A stretch of DNA of 64,000 nt, taken from NCBI RefSeq assembly GCF_001050235.1, contig NZ_DF967972.1, positions 1,440,475 to 1,504,474 on the forward strand, given 5' to 3'. The notes under the pieces were generated by a model that made no database searches, was not told where the DNA came from, and saw only the letters and a program-made list of their open reading frames with translations. Positions 31,969-42,736 of this stretch are shown here, piece after piece (within the stretch, counting starts at the first letter, position 1; every line of letters begins with the position of its first letter). The translations under genes and the position numbers were made by a program. The DNA is from Longilinea arvoryzae (GTDB lineage Bacteria > Chloroflexota > Anaerolineae > Anaerolineales > Anaerolineaceae).

Positions 31969-33063
31969 ATGAACCAGAAGTCATTTTTTAGACGATTCCG
32001 TGACAGCCAGATTTTCTGGCCCCTTGTGGCCTGGATCATTATCCTGGTTTTCGATGCCATTATCGACCCCACCTTTTTCAAACTTGGTATTATTGAAGAT
32101 CCGACCTACGGGAAGCATTTATACGGCAACATCGTAGATATTTTCAACAACGGCGCGCCCCTCATGCTGGTGGCCATCGGTATGACGCTGGTGATCGCCA
32201 CTGGCGGCATCGATCTATCGGTCGGCGCCGTGATCGCGATTTCCGCAGCAATGGGCGCGGTATTGATCAACCCGGCGCTCGGAAACCAGTTGATCTCGAA
32301 TGAGATCCTGACCAAGAATGCAACAAATACCCCTCTGCCGATCATCATTCTGGCGGATTTACTGGCGGGCACACTATGCGGGCTCTGGAACGGTCTTCTG
32401 GTCTCCAGGGTGAAGATCCAGCCGATGGTGGCTACGCTGATCTTAATGGTTGCGGGCCGCGGGATTGCCCAACTCATCACGAACGGCCAGATCATGACGA
32501 TCTATTACACACCCTATTTTTGGTTTGGCAACGGCTATATCCTGGGATTACCAGTTTCAATTTATATCGTAGCGTTGATTCTGATTTTGGGTTGGGCTCT
32601 GGTCCGAAAAACATCCATCGGCCTGTTCATCGAAACGGTCGGGACCAATGCCAGGTCGGCTTATTACAGCGGTATCAACGAAAAGAATGTCAAATTATTT
32701 GCCTACATGTTCTGCGGTTTCTGCGGCGCGATCGCCGGTTTGATCCTCAGCTCCTACGTTCACAGTGCGGACGGAAATAACAACGGCTTGAATTACGAAC
32801 TGGATGCCATCCTGGCGGTTGTCATGGGCGGTACGATGATGACCGGCGGGCGGTTCAACCTGCTGGCCAGCGCGATCGGCGCAGTGGTGATCTGGACCTT
32901 TACGGTTACGGTCTATCACCTGGGCGTGCCGGCCAATGCGCTGCTGGCAGCAAAAGCCATCCTGGTCCTCGTTGTCATCCTGCTTTATTCTGATTACACG
33001 CGCCGGTTTGTCAATCGAATCACCACGAAACGAAGAGTAGCCAAGCATGAAACATCAAATTAG
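31969..33063 (+). CDS. Sugar ABC permease (YtfT-like)
   Basis: A 364-residue membrane protein of the RbsC/AraH permease family, with about eight to ten helices and the family motifs MLVAIGMTLVIATGGIDLSV and LAVVMGGTMMTGGRF. The insert between helices 1 and 2 and the pairing with a second permease resemble YtfT. Its 3' end overlaps the next permease gene by 17 nt. AGGAGAG precedes the ATG. It forms the heterodimeric channel with the next gene product. Confidence 0.87.
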   Translation: MNQKSFFRRFRDSQIFWPLVAWIIILVFDAIIDPTFFKLGIIEDPTYGKHLYGNIVDIFNNGAPLMLVAIGMTLVIATGGIDLSVGAVIAISAAMGAVLINPALGNQLISNEILTKNATNTPLPIIILADLLAGTLCGLWNGLLVSRVKIQPMVATLILMVAGRGIAQLITNGQIMTIYYTPYFWFGNGYILGLPVSIYIVALILILGWALVRKTSIGLFIETVGTNARSAYYSGINEKNVKLFAYMFCGFCGAIAGLILSSYVHSADGNNNGLNYELDAILAVVMGGTMMTGGRFNLLASAIGAVVIWTFTVTVYHLGVPANALLAAKAILVLVVILLYSDYTRRFVNRITTKRRVAKHETSN

Positions 33064-34027
33064 CCGCTTCTTGATAAAAAACGGTGGTGTGCTCTTACCC
33101 TTTGCGGTTTTCCTCGTGATTTATTACGCCGGCGGAAAATTGTATCCCACCATGCAGAAGCCGCAGGTCTTCTTCAACCTTTTCATCAATGATTCCAGCC
33201 TGTTGCTCGTAGCAATTGGCATGACGCTGGTGATCCTGACGGGTGGGATCGATCTTTCGGTAGGTGGAATCATCGCCCTCGTCAGCACGGCTTCGGCGGC
33301 GATGCTGAAAGACGGTGTCAGTGCGTATATCGTCATGCCGCTGATGATCGTCCTCGGTGTTGCCCTGGGCGGCCTCATGGGTTGGATCATTCAGGACCTA
33401 AAAGTTCAACCCTTCATCGCCACCCTGATGGGGCTTTTCTTCGCCCGGGGCATGGCATATATCATCAGTCTGACCTCTGTTCCGATCAAGAACGAAGTCT
33501 ATAAAACCATCGCCCTGACCCCCATTTACATTCCCTTCTTCCCGAAAACGTACATCTATATTCCCACACTGGTCGGTCCGATCATGCTTCTGGTGGTGAT
33601 CTACCTGGCCTATTTCACGCGGTTTGGGCGCACGATCTACGCCATCGGCAGCAATGAACAATCGGCCATGCTGATGGGTTTGCCGGTGCGGCGTACCAAG
33701 ATCATGGTCTATGCCTTCAGCGGATTGTGCTCAGCCCTGGGCGGGATCGTCTTCAGTCTGTCGTTATTGGCAGGCTACGGGCAATTTGCCACGGGCATGG
33801 AGCTCGACGCCATCGCGGCGGTCGTGATCGGCGGAACTGCATTGACCGGTGGAATCGGCAACGTGATCGGCACCCTATTTGGCGTGTTGATCCACGGCAC
33901 GATCGTTTCCGTCCTCCAGTTCAATGGGACGTTAAGCTCATGGTGGACCCGTATCGGTGTGGGATTATTGACCCTGCTTGCCATTGGCGTGCAAAGTGCC
34001 TTCTATGTCAGGAAAAAGCGCTCCTAG
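33047..34027 (+). CDS. Sugar ABC permease (YjfF-like)
   Basis: 326 residues, RbsC family, second half of the channel: LLVAIGMTLVILTGGIDLSV, VQPFIATLMGLFFARGMAYI, AIAAVVIGGTALTGG. It starts within the end of the previous permease gene, a sign of coupled translation. Similar in order and length to E. coli YjfF. Confidence 0.87.
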   Translation: MKHQISRFLIKNGGVLLPFAVFLVIYYAGGKLYPTMQKPQVFFNLFINDSSLLLVAIGMTLVILTGGIDLSVGGIIALVSTASAAMLKDGVSAYIVMPLMIVLGVALGGLMGWIIQDLKVQPFIATLMGLFFARGMAYIISLTSVPIKNEVYKTIALTPIYIPFFPKTYIYIPTLVGPIMLLVVIYLAYFTRFGRTIYAIGSNEQSAMLMGLPVRRTKIMVYAFSGLCSALGGIVFSLSLLAGYGQFATGMELDAIAAVVIGGTALTGGIGNVIGTLFGVLIHGTIVSVLQFNGTLSSWWTRIGVGLLTLLAIGVQSAFYVRKKRS

Positions 34028-34072
34028 GAATCTCATACTGACTGAGCCAACCGGAAAAGATCGAGGTAATGT

Positions 34073-35584
34073 ATGAGCGAGACAGTGGACAAAATCGTCA
34101 ACATGGAAGGCATTTGCAAAACCTTCTTGAGCGTACAGGCGTTGGATAACGTCGATTTCTCACTGATGAAGGGCGAGATCCATGCCCTGGTGGGCGAGAA
34201 TGGCGCGGGGAAATCCACCCTGATCAAGATACTCACGGGCGTTGAACAACCCGATGCCGGCGTCATCCTGATCAACGGACAAAAAGAGGCCATCCGCTCC
34301 ACGCAAAATGCCCAGGCACTTGGCATCAGCACGGTGTACCAGGAGGTCAACCTTTGTCCGCATTTAAGCGTGGCAGAAAACATCCTCATTGGCCGGGAAC
34401 CGCATAAATTCGGTTTCATCGACAGAAAGGCCATGGACGCCGGAGCCAGGGAGATACTACGCGGGCTGGGCGTGGATATGGATGTTACCCAGCAGTTGGG
34501 GACCTGCTCTGTGGCTGTGCAGCAAATGGCAGCCATTGCGCGCGCTCTGGAAATCGCGAATGCCAAAGTCCTCGTGCTCGATGAGCCAACCTCCAGCCTG
34601 GATGCCAATGAAACGGCGCAGCTTTTCACAGTGATGCGCAGGTTGAAGGGCGAAGGTGTATCCATCATTTTTATTACTCATTTCTTGAACCAGATCTACG
34701 AGGTTGCAGACCGGATCACGGTTTTGCGCAACGGCAAGCTGGTCGGCACTTACGACGTCAAATCGCTGTCGCGTTTTGAATTGATCACCAAGATGATCGG
34801 CCGTTCCCTGGTGGAATATGACGAGATGGTGAATATCAAGAAGGAGAGCCGAAAATTCATCAAGAGTGAAGCCTGGCTGAAGGCGGAACAACTGTCCCGC
34901 GCCGGGTCGGTGGAACCGTTCGACCTGAATCTGCGCGAGGGGGAAGTCGTCGGGCTTGCAGGCCTGCTGGGTTCAGGGCGTACCGAGATCGCCCAACTCC
35001 TCTTTGGGATCGATAATCCCACAGGTGGGACGTTGAGCATCGATGGCGCCAAAATCGAAGATTTCGCGCCGCTGAAATCCATCGGGCGCGGGGTGGCGCT
35101 CTGCCCGGAGGACAGGAAGGAGTCCGGCATCATAGGCGACCTGACGGTTCGTGAAAACATTATCCTGGCCATGCAGGCCGGCCTGGGGTGGTTCAGGTTT
35201 CTTAAAAAGCAGGAACAATACGAAATTGCAGACAGGTACATAAAACTTTTGAATATTGCCACTCCATCTGCCGACCAACAGGTAAAGAATCTGAGCGGTG
35301 GTAATCAGCAAAAGGTCATTTTAGCCCGATGGTTGGCAACCAATCCCCGGTTGCTCATCCTGGATGAACCCACAAGAGGAATAGATGTGGGCGCAAAAGC
35401 GGAAATCCAGAAGCTGGTTCTCTCGTTGGCAGAGGAAGGTAAATCGTGTGTGTTCATATCTTCAGAATTGGAGGAGGTGTTACGGACCAGCCACCGGGTG
35501 GCTGTCATGCGTGAACGCAAGATGGTAGCTGAATTCACAGATGAATCCGGCGACCAGATCATGCAGGCAATCGCTGGAAGCTGA
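34073..35584 (+). CDS. Sugar ABC importer ATPase, two-domain (YtfR-like)
   Basis: A 503-residue ATP-binding protein with two ABC domains. Domain 1: Walker A GENGAGKST, Walker B VLVLDEPTSSLD, with a divergent signature (CSVAVQQMAAIARAL). Domain 2: GLLGSGRTE in place of a standard Walker A, signature LSGGNQQKVILARWL, Walker B LLILDEPTRGID. This asymmetry is usual for the RbsA/AraG/YtfR class. It energises the two permeases upstream. GAGGTAATGT precedes the ATG. Confidence 0.9.
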   Translation: MSETVDKIVNMEGICKTFLSVQALDNVDFSLMKGEIHALVGENGAGKSTLIKILTGVEQPDAGVILINGQKEAIRSTQNAQALGISTVYQEVNLCPHLSVAENILIGREPHKFGFIDRKAMDAGAREILRGLGVDMDVTQQLGTCSVAVQQMAAIARALEIANAKVLVLDEPTSSLDANETAQLFTVMRRLKGEGVSIIFITHFLNQIYEVADRITVLRNGKLVGTYDVKSLSRFELITKMIGRSLVEYDEMVNIKKESRKFIKSEAWLKAEQLSRAGSVEPFDLNLREGEVVGLAGLLGSGRTEIAQLLFGIDNPTGGTLSIDGAKIEDFAPLKSIGRGVALCPEDRKESGIIGDLTVRENIILAMQAGLGWFRFLKKQEQYEIADRYIKLLNIATPSADQQVKNLSGGNQQKVILARWLATNPRLLILDEPTRGIDVGAKAEIQKLVLSLAEEGKSCVFISSELEEVLRTSHRVAVMRERKMVAEFTDESGDQIMQAIAGS

Positions 35585-36016
35585 TCGTGAAATGGATCGA
35601 AGTTTTCAACAGGAGAGGTTGATGTGATACTGAAAAACCCCGAACCCTGCCTGGGGAGTATTTATCATAACTGCTTTGTTCATTAAGAGATGAGTTTTAT
35701 GCGGAGCGGCAGGGTAGGGCAGGAAACAACGGAATCATGGTTATTGCGCGAAAACCTCTCAGATTTTGAACAACCGGACGGATGTCTCATTGGAGACTCG
35801 CGGACGGGATCAATCGAACACCCGAAATGTGAATCCACTCCAGAGCTTTGGAGTGTGGTTTGGTTCAACAGCGCAGGATTCACTTTGACGAAATCAGGAA
35901 GATTCGGAAGCCGGATAAACGGGGCGCGTGGAAAAAGAGCTTATATGTTGGAAGAAAGGGTGGTGTGATCGATGGAAGGTTGTCAGAATTCACAGAAGGG
36001 TTACGAGTGCGGAAAA
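35585..36016 (+). other. Gene-poor spacer between ATPase and kinase genes
   Basis: About 430 nt within the operon. A 92-codon frame (35690-35968) is open but lacks a ribosome site and recognisable content. No clear promoter or hairpin is seen. Confidence 0.4.
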
Positions 36017-37576
36017 ATGATCCTGGGGATCGAATTTGGATCCACTCGCATTAAAGCCATCCTGATCGATCAAAACCATGAGCCAATCGTCAGTGGCAGC
36101 CACGAATGGGAAAATCAGTACGTGAATGACTTTTGGACGTACAGTCTCGAAAGCATTTGGGTGGGTTTGCAGGATTGTTATTCAAAGTTGGCAGACGCTT
36201 TCAATCAAAAATTCCAACACCCATTATCGGCAGTCTCTGCTATCGGTTTTAGTGCCATGATGCACGGATATATGCCATTTGGAAAGGACGGTGATTTACT
36301 GGTGCCGTTCCGTTCCTGGCGCAACACAACGACGGGACAGGCCGCCGAACAACTGACGGAGCTATTCCAATTCAATATTCCTCAAAGGTGGAGTATCGCT
36401 CACCTGTATCAGGCGATCCTGAACGGGGAGAGCCACGTCGCAGACGTCCGTTACCTCACCACGCTGGCCGGCTACATCCATTGGAAATTGACCGGCCGGA
36501 AAGTTTTGGGCATCGGCGATGCGTCGGGTATGTTCCCGATAGATGGCAGCAGCCAAAACTTCGACCGGCACATGATGGAGTTGTTCAACTCGAAAGTCGC
36601 AGAGAAGAATTATCCATGGAGGCTCGAGGAGATTTTACCCGAGGTAGCCATGGCGGGTAACCCGGCTGGCTTTCTTTCAGAGGAAGGCGCGAGATTGCTT
36701 GATCCCAGTGGGCGGTTACAGGCAGGTATCCCCCTGTGCCCGCCCGAGGGTGATGCAGGAACAGGCATGGTTGCCACCAACAGCGTGGCGGAACAAACGG
36801 GCAACATCTCTGCTGGCACGTCGATTTTTGCCATGATCGTCCTGCAAAATAAGATTTCCAAAGTTTACCCGGAGATTGATATCGTCAGCACGCCAGCCGG
36901 TAAACCCGTGGCGATGGTCCACAGCAATAATTGCACCTCCGATCTCAACGCCTGGGTGGAGTTATTCCATGAATTCTCGAGCGCGATTGGCCAGGAGGTC
37001 AGTCAGCCCGAGATATTCGAAAGGCTTTTTCAAAAAGCGTTGGAAGGCGAGGCGGACTGCGGAGGTCTGCTCGCTTATAACTATTTTTCCGGTGAACCAA
37101 TCACGCGTCTGGAAGAAGGACGGCCGTTGTTCGTCCGCATGCCCGATAGCCGATTTTCATTGGCCAATTTTATGCGGATGCATCTGTATTCGGCGATCGC
37201 CACTTTGCGGATTGGCATGGACATCCTCTTTATCGATGAACAGGTCAGGATCGGTCAATTGCTGGGTCACGGCGGTTTTTTCAAAACCAAGAGTGTGGGC
37301 CAGCGCATCATGGCCGCGGCGTTGAATGTCCCAGTTTCTGTTATGGAGACTGCAGGTGAGGGGGGCGCCTGGGGGATCGCCCTGCTAGCGGCGTACATGT
37401 TGAATAAGGGCAGCGGCGAGTCGCTGGAATCTTATCTGTCAAAAAGGGTTTTTACCGGTGCACCCGGCTCGACGATCTACCCTGACCAGGAGGATGTTCG
37501 TGGATTTGCGGTTTTCATGGGTCGCTACAAAGAAGGATTGATCATTGAAAAAACCGCGGTGCAATCCATGAAGTGA
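36017..37576 (+). CDS. araB: FGGY-family sugar kinase, probable ribulokinase
   Basis: A 519-residue kinase of the FGGY family: first phosphate loop [15 protein letters not shown] at the start, substrate-site segment [18 protein letters not shown], second phosphate loop [15 protein letters not shown] and adenosine motif [10 protein letters not shown]. Because araA and araD follow directly, the likely substrate is L-ribulose, giving L-ribulose 5-phosphate. The start at 36017 is preferred since the fold begins at once; an in-frame ATG at 35972 adds 15 residues, and neither has a strong ribosome site. Sequence alone does not fix the sugar specificity. Confidence 0.8.
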   Translation: MILGIEFGSTRIKAILIDQNHEPIVSGSHEWENQYVNDFWTYSLESIWVGLQDCYSKLADAFNQKFQHPLSAVSAIGFSAMMHGYMPFGKDGDLLVPFRSWRNTTTGQAAEQLTELFQFNIPQRWSIAHLYQAILNGESHVADVRYLTTLAGYIHWKLTGRKVLGIGDASGMFPIDGSSQNFDRHMMELFNSKVAEKNYPWRLEEILPEVAMAGNPAGFLSEEGARLLDPSGRLQAGIPLCPPEGDAGTGMVATNSVAEQTGNISAGTSIFAMIVLQNKISKVYPEIDIVSTPAGKPVAMVHSNNCTSDLNAWVELFHEFSSAIGQEVSQPEIFERLFQKALEGEADCGGLLAYNYFSGEPITRLEEGRPLFVRMPDSRFSLANFMRMHLYSAIATLRIGMDILFIDEQVRIGQLLGHGGFFKTKSVGQRIMAAALNVPVSVMETAGEGGAWGIALLAAYMLNKGSGESLESYLSKRVFTGAPGSTIYPDQEDVRGFAVFMGRYKEGLIIEKTAVQSMK

Positions 37577-37668
37577 TGAATATTGATCGTTGTTTTGGTC
37601 TGCGCGTAAAAAATTCCGCTACAGGACAACGAATTAACGATAAATGGAAAAACATGATGGAGGAAACA

Positions 37669-39147
37669 ATGCCAAAAATTGAAGAGAATGAAGTCTGGTT
37701 TGTCGTGGGTTCACAGTCATTGTACGGATCCGAAGTTCTGGAGACTGTGGCGCGACGCAGCCAGGAAATGGCATCGTATATCAACTCAAACAAAAACGTT
37801 CCCTGTAAATTTGTTTACAAGGGTACGATCAAATCAAATGAAGAAGTCACCGCGATCGTCAAACAGGCGAATTTCGATGATAACTGTGTAGGAATCGTCG
37901 CCTGGTGCCACACCTTCTCTCCTTCAAAGATGTGGATCAACGGGCTTAACCTTTTACAAAAACCCTATTGCCATTTTGCGACCCAGTACAATGTCGAAAT
38001 TCCCAACGAAGAAATCGACATGGACTTTATAAACCTCAATCAGGCAGCCCATGGTGACCGCGAGCATGGATTCATCGGAGCGAGAATGCGTCTGCACAGG
38101 AAAGTGATTGTCGGTCACTGGAAAGATGAAAATGTCTTAAAGGAGTTGGGGAAATGGATGCGTGCCGCGGTAGGTTATAAAGTTAGCCAGAACCTTTCCG
38201 TTGTCCGCTTCGGTGATAATATGCGCGAGGTGGCCGTCACCGAAGGCGACAAGATCGAAACGCAGATCAAATTGGGTTGGCAGGTCAATACCTGGCCGGT
38301 GGGAGATCTCGTGGACGAGATCAGTAAGGTGACAGACGAAGAAGTACAAGTGAAAGTCAAAGAATATCGGGCAGAATACCAACTCGACACCGATGATCTT
38401 CACGCCGTTAATTATCAAGCCAAGGAAGAAATCGCCATGGAACGCATCCTGCAAAGGGAGCATGCGGATGCATACACCAATACCTTCCAGGATTTGTGGG
38501 GGATGGAAGAGCTTCCGGGCATCGCCTCACAGCACCTGATGGCCCGGGGTTACGGCTACGGCGCGGAGGGTGACTGGAAGACCGCTGCGATGGTCCATAT
38601 TATTAAAGCGATGACGCAGGGGCTCAAAGGCGGCAGCTCTTTCATGGAGGATTACACCTATCATTACGAAAAAGAGAATGGTTACTCGCTTGGCGCCCAT
38701 ATGCTCGAAGTTTGCCCGTCCATTGCAGCAGCAAAACCGCGGATCGAGGTTCATCCGCTTGGCATTGGCGGAAAAGATGCCCCAGCTCGACTCGTATTCG
38801 AAGGGCACGAGGGGAAAGCGGTGGTAATTTCTCTGATTGACATGGGAGGAAGGCTGCGCCTCATTGTGCAGGATATCGAGTGCGTCAAACCGATCATGGA
38901 GATGCCGAACCTGCCCGTTGCCCGGGTGATGTGGAAGATCAAACCGAACCTGCGCGAAGGCATTCGCCAGTGGATCACAGCCGGCGGCGCTCACCATACG
39001 GTGCTGACCTATGATGCAACACCAGAGATGCTTGAAGATTGGGCAGAGATGATGGATATTGAGTTTGTCCATCTCACACAGAACACCACTACTGAAGAAT
39101 TGAAAAAGGAACTCCACGTCAACGACCTGCTCTGGAAATTGAGGTGA
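37669..39147 (+). CDS. araA: L-arabinose isomerase
   Basis: Interconverts L-arabinose and L-ribulose, the first step of arabinose breakdown in the cytoplasm. 492 residues, the normal length. Characteristic stretches are [17 protein letters not shown] at the N terminus, [29 protein letters not shown] and [18 protein letters not shown], followed by a C-terminal beta domain with [16 protein letters not shown] lies 5-6 nt before the ATG at 37669; the open frame starts 96 nt earlier without support. Confidence 0.95.
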   Translation: MPKIEENEVWFVVGSQSLYGSEVLETVARRSQEMASYINSNKNVPCKFVYKGTIKSNEEVTAIVKQANFDDNCVGIVAWCHTFSPSKMWINGLNLLQKPYCHFATQYNVEIPNEEIDMDFINLNQAAHGDREHGFIGARMRLHRKVIVGHWKDENVLKELGKWMRAAVGYKVSQNLSVVRFGDNMREVAVTEGDKIETQIKLGWQVNTWPVGDLVDEISKVTDEEVQVKVKEYRAEYQLDTDDLHAVNYQAKEEIAMERILQREHADAYTNTFQDLWGMEELPGIASQHLMARGYGYGAEGDWKTAAMVHIIKAMTQGLKGGSSFMEDYTYHYEKENGYSLGAHMLEVCPSIAAAKPRIEVHPLGIGGKDAPARLVFEGHEGKAVVISLIDMGGRLRLIVQDIECVKPIMEMPNLPVARVMWKIKPNLREGIRQWITAGGAHHTVLTYDATPEMLEDWAEMMDIEFVHLTQNTTTEELKKELHVNDLLWKLR

Positions 39148-39148
39148 T

Positions 39149-39838
39149 ATGCTGGAACAATTACGACAACAAGTGTTGGAAGCCAACCTGCTTCTACCTA
39201 AATTCGGACTTGTTCAGTTCACCTGGGGTAACGTCTCGGGGATTGACCGTGCCAGTGGGCTCGTAGTGATCAAACCATCAGGTGTGAAATATGAAGCGTT
39301 GACCGCGGAGGATATGGTAATCGTTGACCTCGACGGAAAAACAATAGAGGGCAAACTCAATCCTTCCTCCGATACACCAACGCATATTGAACTCTACAAA
39401 GCATTTCCAAACATTGGTGGCATCGTGCATACTCACAGTCGTTGGGCGACCAGTTTTGCTCAGGCCGGTAAACCGATCGAACCAACAGGCACAACGCATG
39501 CAGATTATTTCTATGGCACAATTCCCTGCACCCGGCACATGACTTCCGCTGAGATTACCGGGAATTATGAGATGGAAACGGGCAAGGTGATCATCGAGAC
39601 ATTCCTGTCCCTTGATCCCGATTCGATTCCGGCGGTTCTTTTCCAAAACCATGGCCCCTTCAGCTGGGGGAAAACGCCCGAAAAAGCTGTCGAGACCGCG
39701 GTGGTTCTGGAGGAAGTTGCCTTTATGCAATACCATGCACTGATGCTCAATTCAGGCCTCCTGCCCATGCAGAAAGAACTCCTGGATAAACACTTCCTCA
39801 GGAAACACGGGAAAAATGCCTATTATGGACAGAGGTGA
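39149..39838 (+). CDS. araD: L-ribulose-5-phosphate 4-epimerase
   Basis: 229-residue class II aldolase/adducin fold enzyme that converts L-ribulose 5-phosphate to D-xylulose 5-phosphate, completing entry into the pentose phosphate pathway. Visible are the zinc ligands in [14 protein letters not shown] and in NHGPFSWG, plus TTHADYFYG. It begins 1 nt after araA ends, with GAGGTGAT as the ribosome site. Last gene of the arabinose operon. Confidence 0.94.
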   Translation: MLEQLRQQVLEANLLLPKFGLVQFTWGNVSGIDRASGLVVIKPSGVKYEALTAEDMVIVDLDGKTIEGKLNPSSDTPTHIELYKAFPNIGGIVHTHSRWATSFAQAGKPIEPTGTTHADYFYGTIPCTRHMTSAEITGNYEMETGKVIIETFLSLDPDSIPAVLFQNHGPFSWGKTPEKAVETAVVLEEVAFMQYHALMLNSGLLPMQKELLDKHFLRKHGKNAYYGQR

Positions 39839-39982
39839 TAAAAACGCAAAATATAAAGATCAGGGGAGGAATTTACTATTCTGTATAAATTGACAGCGAT
39901 CACCTAGAGTATCTTGTTCGACAATACATTCTGCAATTAATGACCTGCCGAACCAAGTAAAACCGATTCGATACGAACGCTG

Positions 39983-40072
39983 ATCGGCAATATCATCCCC
40001 TTGAAAAACCGCAGCATGAGCAGGCGTGGATACCTTACAGGGTGCTTCGTGATCCGAGTTCTTCAGTTTGCC
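39983..40072 (+). repeat. Dispersed GC-rich intergenic repeat, copy B (partial)
   Basis: Carries the first part of the repeat (CATCCCCTTG, ACCGCAGC, TTACAGGGTGCTTCG) shared with copies C and D. It fills the 256-nt space between convergent araD and the acyltransferase-like gene. Confidence 0.6.
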
Positions 40073-40094
40073 CCTTTTATCTTTTTTAAAGTCC

Positions 40095-41027
40095 CTAAAA
40101 CGAAAAATGTACTTTCTTTCTGTGCAAGAATTTAGCTAAATAATTGAGCAGAATCAACATCACCAAGGTTCTTATCAAAGATAGCCACGCTGGAGGCTCA
40201 AACCAAAGGTTTGGAATATGGAATAAGCCGATAAGCGCATAATGCGCCAAATAAAGCACCAGGGGGTTTTCACCCCAGTCACACAAAAAATCTCGGCGTT
40301 CTTCTAAATGAAACCATCGTCCTATCGCATCTACCGCCCCGAATATCGCGCCACATAACGCCAAGCTTACTAATATATAGCTCGCAGAAACGAGGTGTTT
40401 GGAAATGGGTGCAATGGGGGAAAGAGCGAGTCCCCCCAAAGCAAGCAATAAAACGGCGTAAGCCATGGTTAGCTTCTTTTGAGAATACATCTCAAGTAGA
40501 ACGGTCGCCAATATCAGCATCGCGCCCCAGGAAATGGCACCCAGTATCCCGCCATGGAGATGCGTTAAAACCTGTTCTGAAAGCCAATAGGTTATCGAAC
40601 ACTGATAGATTGCGAGTATTGCCATCGCGATCAAGGTGCGCCATACTGGTTTCAAACGAATTACCGCAAGGGACATAAGCCCCGATACACCGAGTGCTTG
40701 AAGGACTCCCCAATCTGCTCCTTGTACAAAATAGACGCCGACTCCGCTAAATATTGCTCCCAGACCAATAAATGCCAGATTGCGCTTTATCATAGAAACA
40801 TAGGCATCGACTTTATTATTGGCATATCGCTTTTGGAAGGATGCCATAAAGGTCAATCCCATGGCAAAGATAAACATAGGCGCAACAACATCAGCCAGAG
40901 TGTATCCAATGCCTGGCGCGTGTTTCAGAAAAGCAGGAATGCCATTGGCTGTGGCCAGGTCGTTAACCACCGCCATCAATAAGATTGCAAAGCCACGATA
41001 TCGGTCCCAACTCAATATTCGCTTCAT
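40095..41027 (-). CDS. Acyltransferase-like polytopic membrane protein
   Basis: 310 residues with nine or ten hydrophobic helices. RYRGFAILLMAVVNDLATA at the N terminus, ADVVAPMFIFAMGLTFMAS and the late GENPLVLYLAHYAL resemble the DUF1624/DUF5009 family related to heparan-alpha-glucosaminide N-acetyltransferase, which moves acetyl groups across a membrane onto sugars. It lies 8 nt after the PIG-L-type deacetylase gene on the same strand, so the pair may tailor acetylation of a surface glycan; this is inferred. Confidence 0.7.
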   Translation of the reverse strand: MKRILSWDRYRGFAILLMAVVNDLATANGIPAFLKHAPGIGYTLADVVAPMFIFAMGLTFMASFQKRYANNKVDAYVSMIKRNLAFIGLGAIFSGVGVYFVQGADWGVLQALGVSGLMSLAVIRLKPVWRTLIAMAILAIYQCSITYWLSEQVLTHLHGGILGAISWGAMLILATVLLEMYSQKKLTMAYAVLLLALGGLALSPIAPISKHLVSASYILVSLALCGAIFGAVDAIGRWFHLEERRDFLCDWGENPLVLYLAHYALIGLFHIPNLWFEPPAWLSLIRTLVMLILLNYLAKFLHRKKVHFSF

Positions 41028-41035
41028 GCGATATC

Positions 41036-42490
41036 TTACGGAAGTGCGTTTTGGGGAGGAAATATCAGTTCCTGCCAGATGGTCTTGGATTCGACGCGCT
41101 CAAAAATGGATGCCGAGGTCTGAATAATACATGATTTTGTATCGACAAACTCGGAATACGGTATTGCGAGATGAATCCAAGCTTCGTTTGTTTGAACCAA
41201 ATCAATCGAAGAATCGAAGCCGACTGTATAGACCTGTCCGTTCTGTACGGTGATGGTCGAGTGTGATATTTCCCCTGAATTACTTTCGGAAATCAGCATA
41301 AATTGATATATAACTTTGGGATTAACAGACCCTATCGTTTCAAGCATTAGATGTAAGATTCCATCCGTAGATATTTCCCCATAGAGGGCTTTAATATGCT
41401 TCGCATCGTCAGCAGAACGCGAAAAAATGCTGCCGGTAGGAGTGACGCAAATCTGGTTGTCCACGGAGGGTCGTATCTGGTCGCCAGTATGCTTGCCATA
41501 TTGGAGCACCGGCTGTTTATAAACTGCAAATAGTTCATTATCGCGCGCAAAAGAATGAAGATACTTGTTATCAACAATCAGTTGACTGGGATATTGGTCA
41601 ATGACATTTAGAGCCAATTGTTTGTCTTCTGCTGTGATGGGCAGAATCTGCCATTCAGTAACCGATAAGCGCAAGTTGACGGGGGGCACAAGGTACGGTC
41701 CCGCGTTTCGAGGATACATTGCCTGGGGCCAGGTGTTGAAGGCATGGTGTGTGAGATATAGATACTGAGGTATGCCATCCATTCCAAGGGAGCGTAGCGC
41801 AAATTGCATCATGGCATTAACCGATGCATGATCAAGATTTTCGTCATATGGATGCGGCATGATGATCAGGTCGGGCGAAACCTCATTAAGAACAGTTTTA
41901 ATATCCTTAAACAGACTCTCACCTGCTAGTGCAGGCATATCGCCATTACTATTCTCATACGGAACGACACTTGATCTTGTCCAGGGGTCAAAGTAAGGAG
42001 CCTTAATAAACCAGTGGTAAAGTAGCATCTCCTGGCACCCACGATCCGGGTATCCAAAGAATCGAATGTTTTCAGGTGGAATGCCCAATAAGGCAAGGCC
42101 ATTAATTGTCTCACGCTCACGAAGTTGCCCCAATCGAATATAGTCGCTGCCCGTCAGGTTCAGTTTCTTTGAGCTAAGCATGATGTCCGGCGTGAAGCCG
42201 TCTCCGTTAGTAATAATTGCGAAATAAACTTTGCTGCCCTGACTAAGAAGACGTTTAATTAGAATAGAATCAGTCAGCATCTCATCATCATTATGAGGTG
42301 CTACGACCAGAACTCTGCTTGCCTGGGGAATTTGCATTAATGGTAGAGTATGATAATAATCCGAATTGACTTTACAAAATATCAACCATACTCCTCCATA
42401 GCCTACAAGAGCAATTGCTAAACAAGCTAGAACAACCTTAAAGCTGCGTTTCAGACAAAGTCTTTGGCATTTTCCTTTTAAGGCCGTCAT
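41036..42490 (-). CDS. Membrane-anchored PIG-L family deacetylase
   Basis: 484 residues. An N-terminal hydrophobic helix (about 18-38) anchors an outside catalytic domain with APHNDDE (the PHPDDE zinc motif), LRERETINGLALLG and the second zinc site HPYDENLDHASVNAM. Family members remove N-acetyl groups from GlcNAc-type sugars. The C-terminal 170 residues form an extra beta-rich domain of unknown role. GAAGGGA lies about 6 nt before the ATG. Next in the operon is the acyltransferase-like protein. Confidence 0.83.
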   Translation of the reverse strand: MTALKGKCQRLCLKRSFKVVLACLAIALVGYGGVWLIFCKVNSDYYHTLPLMQIPQASRVLVVAPHNDDEMLTDSILIKRLLSQGSKVYFAIITNGDGFTPDIMLSSKKLNLTGSDYIRLGQLRERETINGLALLGIPPENIRFFGYPDRGCQEMLLYHWFIKAPYFDPWTRSSVVPYENSNGDMPALAGESLFKDIKTVLNEVSPDLIIMPHPYDENLDHASVNAMMQFALRSLGMDGIPQYLYLTHHAFNTWPQAMYPRNAGPYLVPPVNLRLSVTEWQILPITAEDKQLALNVIDQYPSQLIVDNKYLHSFARDNELFAVYKQPVLQYGKHTGDQIRPSVDNQICVTPTGSIFSRSADDAKHIKALYGEISTDGILHLMLETIGSVNPKVIYQFMLISESNSGEISHSTITVQNGQVYTVGFDSSIDLVQTNEAWIHLAIPYSEFVDTKSCIIQTSASIFERVESKTIWQELIFPPQNALP

Positions 42491-42493
42491 CGT

Positions 42494-42736
42494 TTATCCC
42501 TTCATAATAGCATCTCTCGCTTTTTCGTTAATCTTCGCTAAAAAAGAGATGCTAACAATTCTGAAATTCCACATCCGATGGTTTTTACCGACAAATTTAT
42601 CCCAGAAGGGTGAAGGTTGTGGCTGAACACAATAAATTAAAGCATAGTTCCCTCCATTGTACGGCATATTAGCGATAAATTTCATAAACGAATGTGGAAA
42701 TGCTTTTTCTCGGTCTGGTTCATTTACAAACAACAA
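42494..42736 (-). pseudogene. 80-residue remnant upstream of the deacetylase
   Basis: An open frame ending 3 nt before the PIG-L gene begins. Its content (FMKFIANMPYNGGNYALIYC, then PFWDKFVGKNHRMWNF) reads like a real protein tail rather than random translation, but no start with a ribosome site and no recognisable domain are seen. It may be the 3' end of a decayed gene. Confidence 0.35.

Noticed and set aside
35690..35968. 92-codon frame ending 3 nt before an in-frame ATG of the kinase gene
   Set aside because: No ribosome site and no recognisable sequence; position before the kinase is probably chance.
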